A DNA stretch of 64,000 bases from contig CAVSDL010000015.1 in NCBI GenBank assembly GCA_963726775.1, forward strand, positions 186,001 through 250,000, in the 5' to 3' direction. The DNA comes from CAIWHR01 sp963726775. GTDB taxonomy: Bacteria; Pseudomonadota; Gammaproteobacteria; Burkholderiales; Casimicrobiaceae. A model generated the notes under the pieces. The model had not been told where the DNA came from, ran no database searches, and saw only the letters and a list, made by a program, of their open reading frames with translations. Of the stretch, positions 16,063 to 24,328 are shown in pieces. The translations under genes and the position numbers were made by a program. The stretch's first letter is position 1. Every line of letters starts with the position of its first letter.

Positions 16063-17703
16063 TCACCCGATCGCGGCCGTCGACTTCACCTTCTCGCGCA
16101 GCACGAACTTCTGGATCTTTCCGGTCGAGGTCTTCGGCAGTTCGCCGAAGACCACCCTTTTCGGGATCTTGAAACGCGCGAGGTGCTTCTGGCAGTGCGC
16201 GATCAGGTCGGCTTCGGTCGCCGAAGCCCCTTGTTTGATTTCGACGAAAGCGCAGGGAGTTTCGCCCCATTTCGGGTCGGGCTGGGCGACAACCGCCGCC
16301 GCGAGCACCGCCGGGTGCCGGTACAGCGCATCCTCGACTTCCAGCGAACTGATGTTTTCGCCACCGGAGATGATGATGTCCTTCGAGCGGTCCTTGATCT
16401 TCACGTAGCCATCGGGCTGCATGACGGCGAGGTCTCCGGAGTGGAACCACCCGCCGGCGAACGATTCCTGGGTGGCCTTTCCGTTCTTGAGATAGCCCTT
16501 CATGGTGATGTTGCCGCGGAACATGATCTCGCCCATCGTCTCGCCGTCCCATGGCACGGGCTCCATCGTGTCCGGGTCCAGCACCGTCATGCCTTCCGCG
16601 ACGGTATAACGGACACCCTGCCGGCCGTTGCGCTCGGTGCGCGTGTCGATATCGAGTGCGTCCCACGCGGCATGCTTCGCGCACACCGCGGCGGGGCCGT
16701 AGGTTTCGGTCAGCCCGTAGACGTGCGTGATGTCGAAGCCCATCCGCTCCATGCCCTCGATCACCGCGGCCGGCGGCGCGGCGCCCGCGACGAGGCAATG
16801 CACGACGTGGTCGATGCCGGCCTTCAAATCCGCCGCAGCGTTGATGAGCATCAGATGGACGATCGGCGCGCCGCAGTAGTGGGTGACCTTGTGCGTGCGG
16901 ATCGCGTCGAGGATCTGCGTCGCATCCACCCGGCGCAGGCACACGTTGACGCCCGCATTGGCCGCCATGGTCCACGCAAAGCACCAGCCGTTGCAGTGGA
17001 ACATCGGCAACGTCCACAGGTACACCGCGTGCCGCGGCATCCCCCAGTCGATGATGTTCGACAGCGCATTGAGGTACGCGCCGCGGTGATGGTAGACCAC
17101 GCCCTTCGGATTGCCCGTCGTACCCGATGTATAGTTGAGCGAGATGGCGCTCCACTCGTCGGCCGGATGCTTCCAGTCATAGGCCGGGTCGCCGGCGGCG
17201 ATGAACGCCTCGTAGTCACGGGCGCCCAGCCGCTTGCCGCCCGGTCCCAGCGCATCGACGATGTCGATGACCAGCGGCCGCGCATCGATCAGGGCCAGCG
17301 CCTTTTCGATGGTCGGCGCAAACTCCGTGTCGGTGATCAGTACCTTGGCCCCGCCGTGCCGCAGCATGAACGCGATGGCCTCGGCGTCCAGCCGTGTATT
17401 GAGCGTGTTGAGGACGCCGCCCGTCATCGGCACGCCGAAATGTGCCTCGAACATCTCCGGCGTGTTGGCGGCCATCAGGGCCACGGTATCGCCGGTGCCG
17501 ATGCCGGCCCTCGCCAGCGCCGAACCGAGCCGGCGGCATCGGTCATAGGACTCCGCCCAGGTGTACCGGCGGTCACCGTGGACCACGGCGAGATGTCCCG
17601 GATAGGTGTAGGCGGCGCGCGCGATCAGGGACAGCGGCGTCAGCGGCGTGTAGTTCGCGGGATTGCGGTCGAGGTCGACCTCGAAAGGATTCGGTCGGGA
17701 CAT
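16063..17703 (-). CDS. Acyl-CoA synthetase (AMP-forming)
   Basis: A 546-residue ANL-superfamily ligase that activates a fatty or other organic acid to its CoA thioester through an acyl-adenylate. Motifs are all present: P-loop-like LNYTSGTTGNPKG, YGLTETYGP, GGWFHSGDL with the ribose-binding Asp, DRSKDIIISGGENIS, and the C-terminal catalytic Lys in PKTSTGKIQK. It resembles medium-chain and DMSP-type acyl-CoA ligases more than acetyl-CoA synthetase, which is about 650 residues. The ATG at 17701-17703 was chosen; the upstream extension is unlike the family. It diverges from pduO. Confidence 0.9.
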   Translation of the reverse strand: MSRPNPFEVDLDRNPANYTPLTPLSLIARAAYTYPGHLAVVHGDRRYTWAESYDRCRRLGSALARAGIGTGDTVALMAANTPEMFEAHFGVPMTGGVLNTLNTRLDAEAIAFMLRHGGAKVLITDTEFAPTIEKALALIDARPLVIDIVDALGPGGKRLGARDYEAFIAAGDPAYDWKHPADEWSAISLNYTSGTTGNPKGVVYHHRGAYLNALSNIIDWGMPRHAVYLWTLPMFHCNGWCFAWTMAANAGVNVCLRRVDATQILDAIRTHKVTHYCGAPIVHLMLINAAADLKAGIDHVVHCLVAGAAPPAAVIEGMERMGFDITHVYGLTETYGPAAVCAKHAAWDALDIDTRTERNGRQGVRYTVAEGMTVLDPDTMEPVPWDGETMGEIMFRGNITMKGYLKNGKATQESFAGGWFHSGDLAVMQPDGYVKIKDRSKDIIISGGENISSLEVEDALYRHPAVLAAAVVAQPDPKWGETPCAFVEIKQGASATEADLIAHCQKHLARFKIPKRVVFGELPKTSTGKIQKFVLREKVKSTAAIG

Positions 17704-17784
17704 GGAGGTTCGGGGAGGGCCCCGCGTCGGGAATCTGGGGCGGAAATCGAATGATACTTCGGGCCGGGACGCCTGGAGGTCCGT

Positions 17785-17847
17785 AACACCCGATTCGGGA
17801 GCGACAAAGCGATAGGTCGCCCGCTGGACGCTCTCGACTCGGGTGTT
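17785..17847. repeat. 9-bp inverted repeat in the divergent acyl-CoA synthetase/pduO region
   Basis: AACACCCGA at 17785-17793 and TCGGGTGTT at 17839-17847 are exact reverse complements 45 bp apart in the 228-bp divergent intergenic region. The spacing, four to five helical turns, could suit a regulator binding two sites, or it may be chance. No cobalamin-riboswitch-like box is visible upstream of pduO. Confidence 0.35.
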
Positions 17848-17931
17848 GCCGGCCACCGGCTTGCCCCGCCGCGCGCCATCTCGTATGCTGCCCCGCGACT
17901 ACCTCGCGGAAAAAGCAGGACCGCCACGCCC

Positions 17932-18492
17932 ATGGGCCACCGCCTTTCCAGGATCGTCACCAAGACCGGCGATAACGGCACGACCGGGCTGGGCGACGGT
18001 TCGCGCATCGCCAAGGATTCGGCGCGGATCGCCGCGATCGGCGATGTCGACGAGATGAATTCGACCCTGGGCGTGTTGCTCGCCGAGGACCTCCCGCCGC
18101 CGGTACGTGATTGCCTGGTCGCCATCCAGCACGATCTCTTCGATTTGGGGGGCGAGCTGTCGATTCCGGGCTGCTCCGCGGTCACCGACGCCCACGTCGC
18201 GCGACTGGAAGACGCCGTCGGGCGCTTCAATGCGGATCTCGCGCCGCTCAAGGAATTCGTTCTGCCCGGCGGTACCCGCGGCGCCGCCGCAGCGCATGTG
18301 GCGCGCGCCGCCTGCCGCCGCGCCGAGCGAGCGCTCGTGCATCTGGCGGCGACAGAACCGGTCAGCGAACCCTCGCGCCGGTATCTCAACCGCCTTTCCG
18401 ACCTGCTGTTCATTCTGGCACGTACGCTCAATCATGCGGCGGGCCGAATGGACGTCCTCTGGCGGAAGCACAGGGGCGACAGCAAGGCTTGA
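17932..18492 (+). CDS. pduO: Cob(I)alamin adenosyltransferase, PduO type
   Basis: Cytoplasmic ATP:cob(I)alamin adenosyltransferase making adenosylcobalamin, 186 residues, PduO/MMAB family. The N-terminus has the ATP-binding stretch RIVTKTGDNGTTGLGDGSRI. Further family residues are GDVDEMNSTLGVL, QHDLFDLGGELS and the C-terminal YLNRLSDLLFILARTLN. It stands alone, divergent from the acyl-CoA synthetase; no B12-dependent enzyme is in this window. A hairpin follows 65 bp after the stop. Confidence 0.94.
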   Translation: MGHRLSRIVTKTGDNGTTGLGDGSRIAKDSARIAAIGDVDEMNSTLGVLLAEDLPPPVRDCLVAIQHDLFDLGGELSIPGCSAVTDAHVARLEDAVGRFNADLAPLKEFVLPGGTRGAAAAHVARAACRRAERALVHLAATEPVSEPSRRYLNRLSDLLFILARTLNHAAGRMDVLWRKHRGDSKA

Positions 18493-18556
18493 GGCAGCCC
18501 GGGACGTTGCCCCACCCGAAGTCCGCCAAGCCCACCGGTACGGCTTCCGGACAACC

Positions 18557-18586
18557 GAAGGGCCGGACGCAAACATCCGGCCCTTC
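18557..18586. terminator. Bidirectional hairpin between convergent genes
   Basis: An 11-bp perfect inverted repeat, GAAGGGCCGGA / TCCGGCCCTTC, with an 8-nt loop lies between the end of pduO (plus) and the end of the small membrane protein gene (minus). There is no long T-run on either side, so it may act as a weak or Rho-assisted bidirectional terminator. Confidence 0.55.
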
Positions 18587-18635
18587 CGCAGTCACGCCCC
18601 TTGGGGAGCGAGCGCCTGCGCGGAAAGCGTTGCGC

Positions 18636-18908
18636 TCAGCTCGCCTGCCTGCGTTTCGGCGCGGCATCCTTGGGCGGTCCGAATGCCGTGTTCTGTTCAC
18701 GCGCGCCGACGACGTCGATCCGCGCGGGTCTGATCGCGACGGCGGTGGGCGCCGGGGATACGAGAGTCGCCGCCAGCGTCGAGGGTTCCGGGCCGGAGGA
18801 ACTCACTTCTGCCGGCACGACGACCATCAGTCCGATTGCCACGGCCGCCATGGCGACGGCGGCGACCACGAAAACCGGGTGGAAGCTCGAGGGTTCGTAG
18901 CGATTCAT
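18636..18908 (-). CDS. Small single-helix membrane protein (hypothetical)
   Basis: A 90-residue protein that I do not recognise. It has a short cytoplasmic start (MNRYEPSSFHP), one hydrophobic helix (VFVVAAVAMAAVAIGLMVVV), then an Ala/Pro/Ser-rich region and a basic tail (KDAAPKRRQAS). The start is supported by AGGAGA 7 bp before the ATG, and a candidate promoter lies about 110 bp upstream. The likely topology is a membrane anchor with an extracytoplasmic C-terminus. Confidence 0.6.
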   Translation of the reverse strand: MNRYEPSSFHPVFVVAAVAMAAVAIGLMVVVPAEVSSSGPEPSTLAATLVSPAPTAVAIRPARIDVVGAREQNTAFGPPKDAAPKRRQAS

Positions 18909-19021
18909 GGTCGGTCTCCTGGGACGGTGTCCTGCTGCTCGGTCATTGGATGCGGCGTCGAAGCAATCGGGATTCGTCAGACTTGTCGACCCGCGTCCCT
19001 GTCGCCGCTGCCGTCAGTAGC

Positions 19022-19050
19022 ATCCTAGGCAGGAGGCTTGGCGCGCTCAA
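19022..19050 (-). promoter_or_regulatory. Candidate sigma70-type promoter for the small membrane protein
   Basis: On the minus strand TTGAGC (19045-19050) and TAGGAT (19022-19027) are separated by exactly 17 bp. Each matches the consensus at four of six positions. It would give a 5' leader of about 100 nt. The rest of the 18909-19204 gap shows nothing else I can name. Confidence 0.4.
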
Positions 19051-19204
19051 GACGCACGCGACGAATCGAACGAATTGACAGGTGAAAGCGGCGGAATGGC
19101 GACGAAACGCGCCGCTGCGCCTCGGCGGCGGACGAAATCGGGGTGGGAAGGACCGGACCCGGGCGGAGGCCGCCGCACCGACGGGGGAACCTAGCGGCGG
19201 ATGT

Positions 19205-20224
19205 TCACACCCTGTCCGCCGATCGGACGGTCTGGTCGATGGCGCCGAAGACCGAATGGCCATCGGCATCGAACATCTCGATCCGGACACGATCGCCGAA
19301 GCGCATGAAGGGCGTCACCACCCTCCCGCTGAGGATCATTTCGACGGTTCGCTGCTCGGCGATGCACGAATAGCCGACGCCGCCGGCGGCGGCCGGCCGG
19401 CCCGGGCCGCCGTCTTCCTTGTTCGACACCGTGCCCGAGCCGACGATGCTGCCCGCCTCGAGCTCGCGGGACTTCGCCAGGTGCGCGATCAGCGCCGGAA
19501 AATTGAAGGTCATGTCCGCACCGGCGTTCGGATGCCCGAACAACGCGCCGTTCAGATGCGACACGAGTCGCAGCTGCACACGCCCGTCGCGCCACGCCGC
19601 GCCCAGCTCGTCGGGTGTGGCCGCCACCGGCGAAAACGCGCTTGCCGGTTTCGACTGCAGAAAGCCAAAGCCCTTCGCCAGCTCGGGTGGAATGAGATTG
19701 CGCAGACTGACGTCGTTCACCAGCATCAGAAGGCGGATATGGCCCCCCGCATCCGCCGCGCGCGCGCCCATCGGCACGTCACCGGTGACGACGGCGACTT
19801 CGCTCTCGAAGTCGATTCCCCATGCCTCGTCGGCGAGCACGATATCGTCGCGGGCGCCCAGCATGTTGTCGGAGGCGCCCTGGTACATCAGCGGATCGGT
19901 CCAGAACTCGGGCGGCATCGTCGCGCCGCGCGCGCGGCGCACCAGCTCGACGTGGTTCACGTACGCCGAGCCGTCGGCCCACTGGTACGCGCGCGGCAGC
20001 GGCGCCATCGCGGCCTCGGGATCGAACGGCGCGGCGTCGGAAAGGTGCCCCGCATTCAACTCCGCGGAGATCGTCTCCAGCGCCGACGCGGCGCCGTCCC
20101 AGGCATCGAGCGCCGCCTGCAACGTGCGGGCGATCTCGGGGACAGCCACGCAGCGCGCCAGATCGCGCGAGACGACGACGAGCTGCCCGTCGCGGGTACC
20201 GTTCTTCAGCGTGGCGAGTTTCAT
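19205..20224 (-). CDS. Fumarylacetoacetate hydrolase family protein
   Basis: A 339-residue FAH-superfamily enzyme expected to cleave or hydrate a diketo or keto acid through a divalent metal. The C-terminal catalytic domain has the acidic metal-binding region WGIDFESEVAVVTGDV and the later GSGTVSNKEDGG. The N-terminal third is the small extra domain seen in beta/gammaproteobacterial homologues. The ATG at 20222-20224 starts MKLATLKNGTRDGQ, the usual start of this group; it is 14 bp after cysS. The substrate cannot be read from sequence, and no aromatic catabolic genes are adjacent. Confidence 0.88.
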   Translation of the reverse strand: MKLATLKNGTRDGQLVVVSRDLARCVAVPEIARTLQAALDAWDGAASALETISAELNAGHLSDAAPFDPEAAMAPLPRAYQWADGSAYVNHVELVRRARGATMPPEFWTDPLMYQGASDNMLGARDDIVLADEAWGIDFESEVAVVTGDVPMGARAADAGGHIRLLMLVNDVSLRNLIPPELAKGFGFLQSKPASAFSPVAATPDELGAAWRDGRVQLRLVSHLNGALFGHPNAGADMTFNFPALIAHLAKSRELEAGSIVGSGTVSNKEDGGPGRPAAAGGVGYSCIAEQRTVEMILSGRVVTPFMRFGDRVRIEMFDADGHSVFGAIDQTVRSADRV

Positions 20225-20238
20225 CGCTTGTCCGCCGA

Positions 20239-21630
20239 TCATCCGCGCTTCTTGAGCGCATAGCCATCGGCGCGGTCTTCCATCTCCCATCCTGCGGCGC
20301 GCATCTCGCCGCGCAGCCGGTCGGCCAGCGCCCAATCCTTGGCCTTGCGCGCGCGGAGCCGCGCTTCGGCGAGCGCCGTTATGTGGTCGGGGACGACGTC
20401 GACCCTGGGTTCCCAGGCCGCGAGTCCGAGCCCGAACACCCGGTCGAAGGCGAGCAGCGTCGCGTGCCTGACCGCCGAAGGCAGGTCACCGCGCAACGTG
20501 TCCCACGCGACCGCGAGCGCGCGCGGAACGTTGAGATCGTCGTTGACGTCGTTGGTGAACCGCTCGACCTGCACGGCATCCGGGTCCGCCGCGCCCGAAG
20601 CGCGCAACGCATGCACGCCGTGGCGCATCCGGTCGAGGGCGACCGCCGCGGCGTCGAGCGCGTCCCAGGTGAAATTGAGCTGGCCGCGATAGTGCGCGGT
20701 CAGGCACAGATAGCGAAACGCCAGCGGATCGTAGCCGCGCTCGATCAGTGATTCGATGCGCAGGAACTCGCCCGTCGACTTCGCCATCTTGGCGTCGTTC
20801 GACAGCAGGAAATAGCCGTGCATCCAGAAGTTCGCGAGCCGCGTGCCGACGCGCGCTTCGGTCTGTGCGATTTCGTTCGTATGATGGACCGGCAGGTGGT
20901 CCTCGCCGCCGCAATGAATGTCGAAATAGTCGCCGAGGTACTTTTGCGCCATCGCCGAGCACTCGATGTGCCAGCCGGGAAATCCCTTTCCCCACGGGCT
21001 GTCCCACTCCATCTGCCGCGTTGCACCCGATGCGGAAAACTTCCACAGCGCGAAGTCCGTCGCGTGGCGCTTTTCGCCCCGGTCGACGCGCTTGCCCGCC
21101 TCCAGCCCCTTGATGTCGAGCCGCGCGAGATGGCCGTAGTCCTTCTGCTTCGCGGTGTCGAAATACACGCCGTCGGAGGTCCCGTAGGAATAGCCGTTCG
21201 TCTCGATGTCGGCGATGAATTCGATCTGCTCGCGGATGTGGTCCGTCGCCTTGCACAGCACCGACGGATCCTCGATGTTGAGGCGCTTCATGTCGGCAAG
21301 AAACGCATCGGTATAGAGCCGCGCGATCTCCCACGCCGTCTTGCCTGTCCGGCGGGCGCCCTTCTCCATCTTGTCCTCGCCGGTGTCGGCGTCCGACGTG
21401 AGATGTCCGACATCGGTGATGTTCATCACGTGCCGAACGCGGTAGCCGTTCCACTCGAGCACGCGCTTCAGCACGTCCTCGAACAGAAACGTGCGGAAAT
21501 TTCCGATGTGCTGATAATCGTAGACCGTCGGCCCGCACGTGTAGAGGCCGACCTCGCCACCCGCTGCCAATGGCACGAACGGGCGCAGCGCACGAGCGTA
21601 GTTGTCGTAGAACGTGAGCGGGGCGGGCAT
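20239..21630 (-). CDS. cysS: Cysteinyl-tRNA synthetase
   Basis: Class Ia aminoacyl-tRNA synthetase charging tRNA-Cys, 463 residues. It has the zinc/Cys-recognition TCGPTVYD, the HIGH-type HIGN, the zinc-ligand regions HIECSAM and GGEDHLPVHHTNEIAQ, and a KMSKS loop written KMAKS. The C-terminal helical tRNA-binding domain ends in EDRADGYALKKRG. I start at the ATG beginning MPAPLTFYDN; one ten codons upstream is also possible. A terminator, a leader ORF and a promoter lie directly upstream, suggesting attenuation control. The FAH gene follows closely. Confidence 0.96.
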   Translation of the reverse strand: MPAPLTFYDNYARALRPFVPLAAGGEVGLYTCGPTVYDYQHIGNFRTFLFEDVLKRVLEWNGYRVRHVMNITDVGHLTSDADTGEDKMEKGARRTGKTAWEIARLYTDAFLADMKRLNIEDPSVLCKATDHIREQIEFIADIETNGYSYGTSDGVYFDTAKQKDYGHLARLDIKGLEAGKRVDRGEKRHATDFALWKFSASGATRQMEWDSPWGKGFPGWHIECSAMAQKYLGDYFDIHCGGEDHLPVHHTNEIAQTEARVGTRLANFWMHGYFLLSNDAKMAKSTGEFLRIESLIERGYDPLAFRYLCLTAHYRGQLNFTWDALDAAAVALDRMRHGVHALRASGAADPDAVQVERFTNDVNDDLNVPRALAVAWDTLRGDLPSAVRHATLLAFDRVFGLGLAAWEPRVDVVPDHITALAEARLRARKAKDWALADRLRGEMRAAGWEMEDRADGYALKKRG

Positions 21631-21658
21631 CGGGTCGGGGGAACGCGGACGGGGAAAC

Positions 21659-21683
21659 AAAAAAAACGCCAGCTCGGCTGGCG
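21659..21683 (-). terminator. Intrinsic terminator in the cysS leader
   Basis: Reading the minus strand, CGCCAGC-CGA-GCTGGCG (21667-21683) is a perfect 7-bp GC-rich hairpin followed directly by eight T residues (21659-21666). It ends 29 bp before the cysS start codon. It could simply end the GNAT transcript, but that gene stops about 250 bp earlier and a short ORF and two hairpins intervene, so a regulatory terminator for cysS is favoured. Confidence 0.85.
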
Positions 21684-21705
21684 GCTCGGTCAGACTCGCA
21701 CCCCG

Positions 21706-21774
21706 CTAAGCCTGCGGCTGCAGGCGCCGCCCGCCGTGCGGCGGACAACGGCGGATCGCGACCATGCCCGTCAT
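21706..21774 (-). CDS. Putative cysS leader peptide
   Basis: A tiny ORF of 22 codons from the ATG at 21772-21774, or 19 from the ATG at 21763-21765, encoding MVAIRRCPPHGGRRLQPQA from the second start. It contains one Cys codon (TGT at 21745-21747) followed by two Pro codons. It overlaps a hairpin (21710-21725) and ends 23 bp before the terminator stem. A stalled ribosome at the Cys codon would leave 21726-21731 free to pair with 21680-21685 and break the terminator. Translation is not proven. Confidence 0.45.
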   Translation of the reverse strand: MTGMVAIRRCPPHGGRRLQPQA

Positions 21775-21780
21775 GCCCCC

Positions 21781-21809
21781 ATCGTAGCCAATGGCCGCGC
21801 GAACGGCAA
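21781..21809 (-). promoter_or_regulatory. Candidate promoter of the cysS leader
   Basis: TTGCCG (21804-21809) and TACGAT (21781-21786) on the minus strand are 17 bp apart. Predicted initiation about 7 bp downstream would fall at the start of the leader ORF, giving a very short untranslated stretch. The -35 match is only fair. The remaining 21810-21929 sequence shows nothing else clear. Confidence 0.4.
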
Positions 21810-21929
21810 GACGCGCGAAGTGCGGCTTGAAAGACGCTCGATCGGTCGACGCGGCGGCTCCTGTCGCGGGCGTCATCGCGGCGCCGGCCAGCGCCATGGC
21901 GCCGCCGCCGATGCGGGCCTTGACCGAAG

Positions 21930-22442
21930 TCAGCGTACGGGACGCTCCATCAGGTAGTCGTCCATCACGTAGCCACCGCCGATGTCGTTGACGACGGCCT
22001 CGCGAATCGCGAAGCCGTGCTTTTCATAGGCGCGAATGGCCTGCACGTTGCGCTTGTTGACGTTGAGGATCAGCGACTTCGCGCCGGCAGCGCGCGCGCT
22101 TTCCATGACGCGAGCGATCAGCCGGCCGCCCAGACCACGGCGCTGCTGCGATTGCAGGATATAGAGCTTGTCGAGCTTCGCTTGCACCGGCGTGTCGGTG
22201 ACATACCAGGCGACGAAGCCCTCGATCACGCCCGCGACCATCGCGAGCTCCAGACCCCGGTCGAGCCTTCCCAAAAAACTTTCCAGGATGTCGAGCGCGT
22301 AGCCGCGATCGAGCATGTAGTCGATCTGCTCCGGCGTGATGATGGAAGGGTAATGCGCGCGCCAGATCACGCCCGCGAGCCGCTGCACTTCGGGCAACTG
22401 GTCGCGGCGAGCCGGAACGATGGCGACCATGGGCTCGTGCAT
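21930..22442 (-). CDS. GNAT family N-acetyltransferase
   Basis: An acetyl-CoA-dependent acetyltransferase of about 170 residues. The acetyl-CoA binding motif A is LYILQSQQRRGLGGRLIARV and the C-terminal motif B region is LNVNKRNVQAIRAYEKHGF, as in many RimI-like or YjgM-like proteins. Three ATGs are possible: 22481 (best upstream GGAAGAG), 22442 and 22430 (closest to the fold, MVAIVPARRDQL); I give the middle one. The gene diverges from arnT. The target substrate is unknown. Confidence 0.85.
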   Translation of the reverse strand: MHEPMVAIVPARRDQLPEVQRLAGVIWRAHYPSIITPEQIDYMLDRGYALDILESFLGRLDRGLELAMVAGVIEGFVAWYVTDTPVQAKLDKLYILQSQQRRGLGGRLIARVMESARAAGAKSLILNVNKRNVQAIRAYEKHGFAIREAVVNDIGGGYVMDDYLMERPVR

Positions 22443-22548
22443 CGGCGCGCGTGGAGAACAGGATCGACGCGAGCTTAGCATGCAGTACTCTTCCGGTGCT
22501 CCGGAGTAGAAGGAGCGGCGCCGCCGCGGCAGGCGTGCAGCGTCACGG

Positions 22549-22554
22549 TAGAAT
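22549..22554 (+). promoter_or_regulatory. Possible -10 element for the arn operon
   Basis: TAGAAT lies 82 bp before the arnT start within the divergent arnT/GNAT region. No good -35 is visible at 16-18 bp upstream, so an activator might be needed. I see no convincing PmrA-type direct repeat. This is a weak call. Confidence 0.25.
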
Positions 22555-22636
22555 CGTAACTTTCGCCCGCCCATGCCGACTGCCCGCACCTTGAGGCGAT
22601 CGTCGTTCCCGTGCTCGACGCCACCCCTGCCCTCCA

Positions 22637-24328
22637 ATGACCGGGCCTTCCGCCTTGCCGCCGCACCCGGTGCTGCGGGCCGTGTTGGCCGCCATTGTGC
22701 TGCTGTGGTTCGCGAGCCTCGGCGGCCGCAGCCTGCTGCATCCCGATGAAGGCCGCTACGGCGAAATCGCCCGCGAGATGGCCGTCAGCGGCGACTGGGT
22801 GACGCCCCGCCTCAACGGCCTCAAGTATTTCGAGAAACCGCCCTTCCAGTACTGGATGACTTCCTTGGCCTATCGGACGTTTGGCGTCCACGAATGGACG
22901 GCCCGGCTGTGGCCGGCGCTCGCAGGTTTGCTGGGGGTGATCGTCATTGGCAGGGTCGGTTTCGCGCTTGGTGGCGTGGCGCTCGGCGCATTCGCCGGGC
23001 TGGCGCTCGCAGGAACGCTTTGGCAGGTGGCGCTGGCGCAGATCGTGACGCTCGATTCGGGCCTGTCGTTTTTCCTGACCCTTGGTTTCGCGGGACTGGT
23101 GATTGCGCAGCGCGAGCAGTCCGGCGCCGGCGAGCGCCGCGCGTGGATGTGGGTGGCGTGGGCGGCGATGGCCGGCGCGACGCTGTCGAAAGGACTTGTC
23201 GGTCTGGTCCTGCCCGGCGGAGCATTGGTCGCGTACACGGCGATCACCCGCGACTACGCGCTGTGGCGGCGGTTGCATCTCGCCTCGGGCCTCGCGCTCT
23301 GTGTCGCGCTGACGGCGCCGTGGTTCATTGCCGTTGCGCGCGCCAACGACGAATTCGTGCAGTTCTTTTTCGTGCACGAGCATTTCCAGCGTTTTCTCAC
23401 CGACGCGCACAACCGCTCCGGAGCCTGGTATTACTTCATCCCGCCGCTGCTCGCGGGCAGTCTGCCATGGCTCCCCGTGCTCGTGTTCGGCGCGCGCCGC
23501 GCGTGGGTCGACGGCATGCCCAATGCGCTCGGATTTTCTTGGCAGCGATTCGCGCTCGTCTGGGTCGCCTTCGTGTTCCTGTTCTTCAGCGCATCGGGGT
23601 CGAAACTGCCGTCGTACATCTTGCCGCTGTTCCCTCCGGCAGCGTTGATCGCGGGCTCCCTGCTGCTCTCGCTCGAGCCGCGGACCCTGTACCGGCTGAC
23701 GCTGCCGGGAGCCGTCGCGGCCGGCGCACTGACCGTGACGACGCTTGCCGCGTACGACTCGATCGCGCCACGTTTCGCAGGTCCGCAGCCGGTCGACGTC
23801 CTGCTCGCGTTCGGCCCCTGGCTCAAGGCCGCGCTGGTCGTTGCGGCCGTCGGCGCCGGCGCCGCGCTGATCGCGTTCGGGCGGGCGACGGGCCGCGCGA
23901 CGGCGCGCTTCTGGGGAGTCGCCGCGCTCGCGCTGTCGACCCTGGGCGCCGTGCAGCTCGCGGTCGCCGGATTCGACGTGTTCAGCACGACGCGATCGAC
24001 TTCGGCTATCCTGCGCGCGGCACAGCGCGAAGCGCCGTTCGCCCCCGGCGCGCCCTTCTATCAACTGCAAATGTACGACCAGACCGCCCCCTACTACCTG
24101 GGCCGCACGACGACCCTGGTGGCGTTCCGCGACGAGCTGGCGCTCGGGATCGACGCCGAACCCGAGAAGCAGATACCGACCGTCGCGGCATGGCTTCCGC
24201 AATGGCAGGCGCTCGAGCAGGGCTACGCGTTGATGCCGCCGGAAGAGCACGAACGGCTGGCGGCGGCCGGCGTGCCCATGCGCGTGCTGGCGCGCGATTC
24301 GCGCCGCATCGTGGTGAGCCGGCAATGA
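22637..24328 (+). CDS. arnT: ArnT-like lipid A glycosyltransferase (GT83 family)
   Basis: A 563-residue polytopic inner-membrane glycosyltransferase that moves 4-amino-4-deoxy-L-arabinose from undecaprenyl phosphate to lipid A on the periplasmic side. About 12 membrane helices occupy the first 440 residues and a small periplasmic domain follows. The first periplasmic loop has LLHPDEGRYGEIAREMAVSG, containing the conserved acidic Asp-Glu and Arg-Tyr, and YFEKPPFQYWM, both typical of ArnT. It is the first gene of the operon and overlaps the next by 4 bp (ATGA). Modification confers cationic-peptide resistance in relatives. Confidence 0.9.
   Translation: MTGPSALPPHPVLRAVLAAIVLLWFASLGGRSLLHPDEGRYGEIAREMAVSGDWVTPRLNGLKYFEKPPFQYWMTSLAYRTFGVHEWTARLWPALAGLLGVIVIGRVGFALGGVALGAFAGLALAGTLWQVALAQIVTLDSGLSFFLTLGFAGLVIAQREQSGAGERRAWMWVAWAAMAGATLSKGLVGLVLPGGALVAYTAITRDYALWRRLHLASGLALCVALTAPWFIAVARANDEFVQFFFVHEHFQRFLTDAHNRSGAWYYFIPPLLAGSLPWLPVLVFGARRAWVDGMPNALGFSWQRFALVWVAFVFLFFSASGSKLPSYILPLFPPAALIAGSLLLSLEPRTLYRLTLPGAVAAGALTVTTLAAYDSIAPRFAGPQPVDVLLAFGPWLKAALVVAAVGAGAALIAFGRATGRATARFWGVAALALSTLGAVQLAVAGFDVFSTTRSTSAILRAAQREAPFAPGAPFYQLQMYDQTAPYYLGRTTTLVAFRDELALGIDAEPEKQIPTVAAWLPQWQALEQGYALMPPEEHERLAAAGVPMRVLARDSRRIVVSRQ

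Noticed and set aside
14494..17754. A very long open frame on the plus strand across yjcH, the hydratase and the acyl-CoA synthetase
   Set aside because: It is antisense to conserved genes; Arg/His/Asp-rich composition is typical of GC-skewed shadow frames.
17704..17931. Possible cobalamin riboswitch upstream of pduO
   Set aside because: No B12-box-like GCCACTG or the expected multi-helix scaffold is visible in this 228-bp region.
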